Assembly (NCBI GenBank): GCA_022712835.1
Contig: JAFLJU010000008.1
Location: forward strand, 1-10,236
Source of the DNA: Desulfobacteraceae bacterium
GTDB taxonomy: Bacteria > Desulfobacterota > Desulfobacteria > Desulfobacterales > Desulfobacteraceae
DNA: 10,236 bases
Direction: 5' to 3'
This document shows, piece after piece, positions 6,946 through 10,236 of the stretch. Position numbers and translations under genes: made by a program. Below the pieces are notes generated by a model. That model ran no database searches. It was not told the DNA's origin and saw only the letters and a program-made list of their open reading frames with translations. Position 1 is the first letter of the stretch. Every line of letters starts with the position of its first letter.

Positions 6946-7725
6946 TTATACCAGAAGCGCTTGAATCCGCTGCATAAAGTCATTGAGTTTTGAACCGTAT
7001 TCCGGCGATCCTTCAACCGCAACAAAATTCCGGGCAAGGGCGCCGACAAATTCAATATCATTCAGAAGAACCGGCAGTGCAGAATCCACACTGGAGAACT
7101 GTATATGCACAAATGGGCGTCGTTTTTTATAAATCCCCCTGCCTGCCTTTGATTTGCCCGCCTTGATCCTCACGTAACCTGCGATGTCATCTTCTCCGGC
7201 CACTGAAAGCTGATAGATTCTGTCCGGCTGTTTCAGGGTCCATGCTTTCATCTCAGGATCACCGCCTTTGTTATACTGGCTTAGGGCTGTTGTTATCATG
7301 TAAACAACCATCTTTATCTTAAGCCTTTTTTGGGCGGCATCTGTTGGCCGGGCCTCGGGCATCAGCAGCTTCATGGCCAAAAGCAACTGCACAACCTTCA
7401 TCAAAAGCCCAACCTTCAAGATCCCTTTGATTTTTGGGATAACCGTTTTCCCGCATAAAAAGAAGTTAAATTTCTGGAGTGTCGCAAACGAAAATGTGAT
7501 ATCTGCCGAACCGGCAACGCCCTGTTCAACGGCAAGCTCTCCATTGGTAAAGACCAATGAGGCACCATGGGTATCCCCACCATCCCTGGCAACAAATTGA
7601 ATCCTTGCAGTGACACCTTTAAATCTTTTCTTCATCTTCGGGTCATCTGAAACAGCCACTTTCATAACCGGGAGAATGGCATTCAATATGATCCTTGTGG
7701 TGAGTAATGTCCTGTCATCCGCCAT
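6946..7725 (-). CDS. SCP2-like (sterol carrier protein 2-type) protein, possibly two repeats (259 aa)
   Basis: The start is ATG 7725. It comes one base after the TGA of the transketolase C-terminal gene, whose last codons supply the ribosome binding site (GATGAGG), so translation is probably coupled. Residues about 30-125 resemble the SCP2 fold: RIQFVARDGGDTHGASLVF, NGELAVEQG, SADITFSFATLQKFNFFLCGK, then a hydrophobic helical stretch (ILKVGLLMKVVQLLLAMKLLM). SCP2 domains bind fatty acyl chains, sterols or other lipids in a hydrophobic tunnel. The C-terminal half (about 180-259: YQLSVAGEDDIAGYVRIKAGK, PFVHIQFSSVDSALPVLLNDI, GSPEYGSKLNDFM) shows a similar strand-helix order and may be a second, diverged copy. 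No signal peptide is seen. The family call is by pattern only and is the least certain in the operon. The operon position suggests it carries or presents a hydrophobic substrate for its neighbours. Confidence 0.55.
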   Translation of the reverse strand: MADDRTLLTTRIILNAILPVMKVAVSDDPKMKKRFKGVTARIQFVARDGGDTHGASLVFTNGELAVEQGVAGSADITFSFATLQKFNFFLCGKTVIPKIKGILKVGLLMKVVQLLLAMKLLMPEARPTDAAQKRLKIKMVVYMITTALSQYNKGGDPEMKAWTLKQPDRIYQLSVAGEDDIAGYVRIKAGKSKAGRGIYKKRRPFVHIQFSSVDSALPVLLNDIEFVGALARNFVAVEGSPEYGSKLNDFMQRIQALLV

Positions 7726-7726
7726 A

Positions 7727-8740
7727 TCAGACCTCATCTTCCCAGTCTTCATCTTCTTCAAAGTCACGACCCATCACCTCACGAACCTTGTCGATAATAC
7801 CATTAGTATCCAGTTTGTAATGGGCATAAAGATCCTCGGGGTAGCCCACAAGGGAGAATTCATCCTGAAGCCCTAACTTCTCAAAAGCGCATCCCTTTCC
7901 GCTTGATGCAATCACATCTGCAACCGCAGACCCTAACCCACCTATCACGGTGTGCTCTTCAATGGTGATAATCCTTCGGGTATCGACAACTGCCTTCATG
8001 ATGGCCGCTTCGTCAATGGGCTTGATGGTGTGAATATTTAACACCCTGACGCTTAAGTCTTCCCGGACAAGTGCCTTTGCTGCCTCTGCCGCTTGAAGGA
8101 CCGTAACGCCTGCACAGATAAGGGTAATATCCGTCCCATCACTGATGGTTACCGCCTCTCCTATTTTGAAACCATAGTCTTCGCTTTTGTACCATGTGGG
8201 CTCAAACCCTCTTCCAACCCTGATGTAAACCGGTCCGGGATAATCAATACATGCTCTGACGGCATTGGCTGTTTCAATGCCGTCAGCAGGGACAATGACC
8301 GTCATATTGGGGAAAGATCTCATAATAGCAATATCTTCCTGGGCATTATGGGTACTTCCGGCGGTGCCAAAGGAAATACCACCATGGGTTGCGATGATCT
8401 TACAATTCAGATTCTGGTAGCAGATATCGGTCCGGACCTGCTCGCAGGCTCGCATGGAAACAAAGGCCGCCATGGTGGACACGAACGGTGTGAACCCCGC
8501 TTTGGCAAGTCCTGCGGCAATGCCAAACAGATTCTGCTCAGCAATGCCCACGTTAAAAAAACGTTCGGGGAATTTATCACCAAACAGGCCTATTTTGCTT
8601 GATTTTGAAAGGTCTGCCGAAAGGCCTACAATATCTGGGTGCTGATCCCCCAATTCACACAAAACATGTCCGTAAATTTCAGCCTGGGTCATGGAATTGG
8701 CATCGTACACCGTCCAGGTGGTACCAGTGACTTCACTCAT
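7727..8740 (-). CDS. Transketolase, C-terminal subunit (337 aa)
   Basis: This is the pyrimidine-binding and C-terminal part of a split, thiamine-diphosphate-dependent transketolase. The start is ATG 8740 with AGGAGG 6 bases upstream; the longer frame to 8863 runs back into the first subunit gene. FFNVGIAEQNLFGIAAGLAKAG (61-82) contains the glutamate (Glu68) that activates the cofactor's aminopyrimidine ring. GSTHNAQEDIAIMRSFPNMTVIVPAD (128-153) holds His131 and the usual ThDP/substrate segment, and PVYIRVGRG follows. Residues about 205-320 are the C-terminal Rossmann-like domain, ITIEEHTVIGGLGSAVADVI being typical. The last ten residues are very acidic (FEEDEDWEDEV), which is unusual. It must pair with the N-terminal subunit encoded just upstream; the gap of 50 bases between them carries a hairpin. 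Split transketolases serve the pentose phosphate pathway but also specialised ketol transfers, and this operon's company makes the second possible. Confidence 0.93.
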   Translation of the reverse strand: MSEVTGTTWTVYDANSMTQAEIYGHVLCELGDQHPDIVGLSADLSKSSKIGLFGDKFPERFFNVGIAEQNLFGIAAGLAKAGFTPFVSTMAAFVSMRACEQVRTDICYQNLNCKIIATHGGISFGTAGSTHNAQEDIAIMRSFPNMTVIVPADGIETANAVRACIDYPGPVYIRVGRGFEPTWYKSEDYGFKIGEAVTISDGTDITLICAGVTVLQAAEAAKALVREDLSVRVLNIHTIKPIDEAAIMKAVVDTRRIITIEEHTVIGGLGSAVADVIASSGKGCAFEKLGLQDEFSLVGYPEDLYAHYKLDTNGIIDKVREVMGRDFEEDEDWEDEV

Positions 8741-8755
8741 AAAGTCCTCCTTATA

Positions 8756-8773
8756 CCCCCAAGCTTTTGGGGG
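8756..8773 (-). other. GC-rich hairpin between the two transketolase subunit genes
   Basis: CCCCCAA (8773-8767 on the minus strand) pairs with TTGGGGG (8762-8756) around an AAGC loop. It sits 5 bases before the GGAGG of the downstream gene and 17 bases after the TGA of the upstream gene. No T tract follows, so it is not a convincing terminator. It more likely marks RNA processing or tunes translation of the second subunit. Confidence 0.7.
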
Positions 8774-8790
8774 CAAAACGGATGTTGATA

Positions 8791-9627
8791 TTATCTGCTC
8801 ATTGTTTCGATGGATTTCCTGGCCTGTTCCGACAAGGTTGAATTCATGGAACCATAATGCCACTTCACCTCATCTTCCATGTAGTCGACACCGCGTCCTT
8901 TTATGGTATTGGCAATAATGACAACCGGTGCTTCATTCTGGTTATGGGCAAAATCAATCGCCTCTGCCAGTTCTTTGAAACTGTGACCGTCAACATTCCG
9001 GACAATAAACCCAAAGGCCTTCCATTTATCCGCAAATGGCTCAAGCCCCATGATTTCTTCAGTTCCACCGTCCATCATCAGGCGGTTACGGTCCACAATG
9101 GTAATCATATTGGTAACCTTAAAGTGACTGGCTGACATGGCCGCTTCCCAGATGCTACCTTCATTGCATTCTCCATCACCAAGAAGGCAGTAGATTTTCC
9201 AGGATTCCTTTCTAAGTCTTGCGCCAAGCGCAAGTCCAACTCCCATTGAAAGGCCGTGCCCAAGAGATCCAGTTGAAACATCAACCCCTTTGACCTTACT
9301 TGCGTCCAGGTGCATCCCGAAGGCGGATTTAAACTGATTAAAGGTTTTCAGAAGATCAAAGTCAAAATACCCTTTTCTTGCCAAAACCGACGCAAAACCT
9401 ACACCACCATGTCCCTTACTCAGAATAAACCTGTCCCTGTCCGGTTTCTCCGGGTCTGACGGATCAATGTCCAGATAATGATGATAAAGAATAACCAAAA
9501 TCTCCACCATGCTCAGCGCCCCCCCGATATGGGCACCGCCAGCCCATTCGGTAATACTCACGATATCCTTCCGGGTGTTCTCAGCGATCTCTTCCAGCTT
9601 TCTTTTCTCCTGTTCCGAAAGTGCCAT
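8791..9627 (-). CDS. Transketolase, N-terminal (cofactor diphosphate-binding) subunit (278 aa)
   Basis: The start is ATG 9627 (MALSEQEKRK), chosen because AGGAGG lies 6 bases upstream; frame-open sequence back to 9786 has no such site and no family resemblance. The length is typical of the N-terminal half of split transketolases. GAHIGGALSMVEILV (31-45) contains His33. RFILSKGHGG (66-75) contains His73. GSLGHGLSMGVGLALGARL (120-138) follows. The thiamine diphosphate/metal motif runs from GDGECNEGSIWEAA (150-163) to VDRNRLMMDGG (178-188), with Asn181 as expected metal ligand. KWHYGSMN (255-262) supplies a late active-site histidine. The enzyme transfers two-carbon ketol units between sugar phosphates. 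It is the first gene of the leftward six-gene operon and has a promoter-like sequence directly upstream. The reading AHIGGALS has Ile where many transketolases have Pro (GHPGG), which also occurs in other split enzymes. Confidence 0.94.
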   Translation of the reverse strand: MALSEQEKRKLEEIAENTRKDIVSITEWAGGAHIGGALSMVEILVILYHHYLDIDPSDPEKPDRDRFILSKGHGGVGFASVLARKGYFDFDLLKTFNQFKSAFGMHLDASKVKGVDVSTGSLGHGLSMGVGLALGARLRKESWKIYCLLGDGECNEGSIWEAAMSASHFKVTNMITIVDRNRLMMDGGTEEIMGLEPFADKWKAFGFIVRNVDGHSFKELAEAIDFAHNQNEAPVVIIANTIKGRGVDYMEDEVKWHYGSMNSTLSEQARKSIETMSR

Positions 9628-9666
9628 CTTCGCCCTCCTGTTCATCAAACTTTTCGTTTTATGGAT

Positions 9667-9695
9667 ATTACAATTTAATTTTTGGCTATTGGCAA
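9667..9695 (-). promoter_or_regulatory. Candidate sigma70 promoter of the transketolase operon
   Basis: On the minus strand TTGCCA (9695-9690, 5/6) is followed at exactly 17 bases by TGTAAT (9672-9667, 5/6). It would start RNA near 9660, about 33 bases before the ATG at 9627, leaving room for the AGGAGG site. This is the best by-eye promoter in the window. Confidence 0.55.
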
Positions 9696-9762
9696 AAGAT
9701 AAAGACATATCAAAGGGAATACCACCACGCCCTCGGGAAGATAAGACCTCGATCTTATTCCG

Positions 9763-9793
9763 ATTATCAGCACAATGCGTGTACATATGTTAA
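9763..9793 (-). promoter_or_regulatory. Alternative upstream promoter overlapping the 15-bp repeats
   Basis: On the minus strand TTAACA (9793-9788, 5/6) and GATAAT (9768-9763, 5/6) are 19 bases apart, longer than ideal. The -35 box lies inside the leftmost repeat unit (9789-9803), so a protein bound to the repeats would block it. The leader RNA from here would contain a small hairpin, ATAAGA with TCTTAT (9741-9758). Confidence 0.35.
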
Positions 9794-9833
9794 CTTAACA
9801 CACGTTCAGCTAACATGTGTTCAACTAACATGT
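9789..9833. repeat. Three tandem 15-bp units with internal GTT-N5-AAC dyads, candidate operator
   Basis: GTTCAGCTAACATGT (9804-9818) and GTTCAACTAACATGT (9819-9833) are head-to-tail and differ at one base. GTTAACTTAACACAC (9789-9803) abuts them and matches the last unit at 9 of 15 positions. Each unit begins with an 11-base GTT-N5-AAC element, so the dyads recur every 15 bases. The junctions also give GAAC-N4-GTTA patterns on the minus strand, similar in layout to operators of fatty-acid-responsive TetR proteins such as PsrA. The likely reader is the TetR protein of the same operon (4780-5445), by inference. Confidence 0.7.
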
Positions 9834-9867
9834 CAAGGCTATCTTTCGAAATCGTATTTATCTTTCG
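9831..9867 (-). promoter_or_regulatory. Direct repeat CGAAAGATA twice, just before a TTGACA box
   Basis: On the minus strand CGAAAGATA occurs at 9867-9859 and again at 9848-9840, 19 bases apart. The second copy ends 3 bases before a perfect TTGACA (9836-9831). No good -10 lies at the expected distance (TTAGCT, 2/6). The layout is that of activator sites abutting an activator-dependent -35 box, with the 15-bp repeats covering the core of that promoter. Functional meaning is inferred. Confidence 0.4.
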
Positions 9868-9893
9868 TGTGGGGAAGGATTCTTTTTAGCTGT

Positions 9894-10236
9894 TTACTGG
9901 GACTGAACCCAGGTGACCGCATGTTTCATCAGTTCCGGGGCAGTTTTAAGGTTCATTTTTTGTTTAATATTTTCCCGGTAGGTGCCAATGGTCTTAACGC
10001 TCAAATGGAGAAGCGAGGCAATTTCCCCCCGTTTGAACCCCTGGCCCATGAGCTGGAACACCTCCAGTTCCCGATTGGAAAGAATCTCCAGGGGACTGAT
10101 ACCGTCTCCCTTTGTTCCGGCCATCATTTTCCCCAGCAGAGCATCCACCATATTGGCGCTGATATACCGCTTGCCTGCGATCACCTGACGAATCGCCATG
10201 ACCACATCACCGGTCATCTCATGCTTTGTGATATAC
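9894..10236 (-). CDS. NarL/FixJ-type response regulator, C-terminal part (5' end outside window)
   Basis: The frame stays open to the window edge, so the gene enters from outside; the internal Met at 10217 is not the start. The first visible residues YITKHE, then VVMAIRQVIAGKRYIS, are the end of a receiver domain, with the conserved lysine of the GYxxK motif. The LuxR-type helix-turn-helix follows: LSNRELEVFQLMGQGFKRGEIASLLHLSVKTIGTYRENIKQKMNL (visible residues about 52-96), complete to its end. Such proteins are phosphorylated by a sensor kinase and bind DNA as dimers. The phosphoacceptor aspartate and any kinase gene lie beyond the window. It is on the same strand as the transketolase operon and 266 bases before it, so it could activate that operon, perhaps at the CGAAAGATA repeats; this is speculation. 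Confidence 0.93.
   Translation of the reverse strand, partial: YITKHEMTGDVVMAIRQVIAGKRYISANMVDALLGKMMAGTKGDGISPLEILSNRELEVFQLMGQGFKRGEIASLLHLSVKTIGTYRENIKQKMNLKTAPELMKHAVTWVQSQ

Noticed and set aside
8093..8602. Forward open frame of 169 codons opposite the transketolase C-terminal gene
   Set aside because: It is an antisense shadow of a conserved gene, with no ribosome binding site or family pattern.
8756..8773. Intrinsic terminator between the transketolase genes
   Set aside because: There is no T tract after the stem, and the two subunits need each other, so termination here is unlikely.
9628..9786. N-terminal extension of the transketolase N-terminal subunit back to 9786
   Set aside because: The extra 53 residues are unlike the family, the ATG at 9627 has a strong AGGAGG, and the best promoter lies inside the extension.
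9789..9833. Tandem 15-bp units as a CRISPR array or replication-origin iterons
   Set aside because: The units abut with no spacers and are only 15 bases. There is no DnaA-box cluster and no cas or rep gene nearby; the operator reading fits the context better.
9894..10217. Stand-alone 107-residue LuxR protein starting at ATG 10217
   Set aside because: The codons upstream to the window edge read YITKHE in frame, the conserved end of a receiver domain, so the gene continues outside.

Overview
The window looks like chromosome from a sulfate-reducing Desulfobacteraceae-type bacterium (Desulfobacterota, former Deltaproteobacteria). That is an inference from moderate GC content and the gene families present: a long acyl-CoA dehydrogenase with an extra C-terminal domain, a large acetyl-CoA hydrolase/transferase, a split transketolase and two DUF362 proteins. 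No rRNA, tRNA, insertion sequence or CRISPR array is visible. The codon style looks uniform, so nothing marks the region as recently acquired.

Left part (1-3283), acyl-CoA metabolism. The 5' end of an acetyl-CoA hydrolase/transferase gene runs leftwards out of the window. It is divergent, across a 391-base AT-rich spacer full of small repeats, from a rightward pair. That pair is a 189-residue protein with a ribbon-helix-helix-like segment and a 602-residue acyl-CoA dehydrogenase. A strong stem-loop at 3253-3283 ends this unit and probably insulates it from the convergent operon.

Centre and right part (3383-9833), a tight leftward operon of six genes. In transcription order these are transketolase N-terminal subunit, transketolase C-terminal subunit, an SCP2-like protein (1-nt gap after the stop), a DUF362 protein with a C-terminal membrane segment, a TetR regulator (13-nt gap), and a second DUF362 protein with a conserved-looking cysteine set. 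The leader (9628-9893) has a good sigma70-like promoter next to the first gene. Further upstream it has three tandem 15-bp units, each containing GTT-N5-AAC, and a 9-bp direct repeat just before a TTGACA box. The simplest reading is autoregulation by the operon's own TetR protein. The TetR belongs to the WHG type, which often senses acyl or other hydrophobic ligands. The association of a C2-unit-transferring thiamine enzyme with a lipid-carrier-like protein and two DUF362 proteins is not a pathway I recognise. It is the best candidate here for an undescribed system.

Right edge (9894-10236). The C-terminal part of a NarL/FixJ-type response regulator on the same strand enters from outside the window. 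Its phosphoacceptor half is not visible.

Starts were moved from the longest reading frames where a Shine-Dalgarno sequence decides the matter: 793, 5445, 7725, 8740 and 9627. One start (DUF362, 6922 or 6907) remains open.
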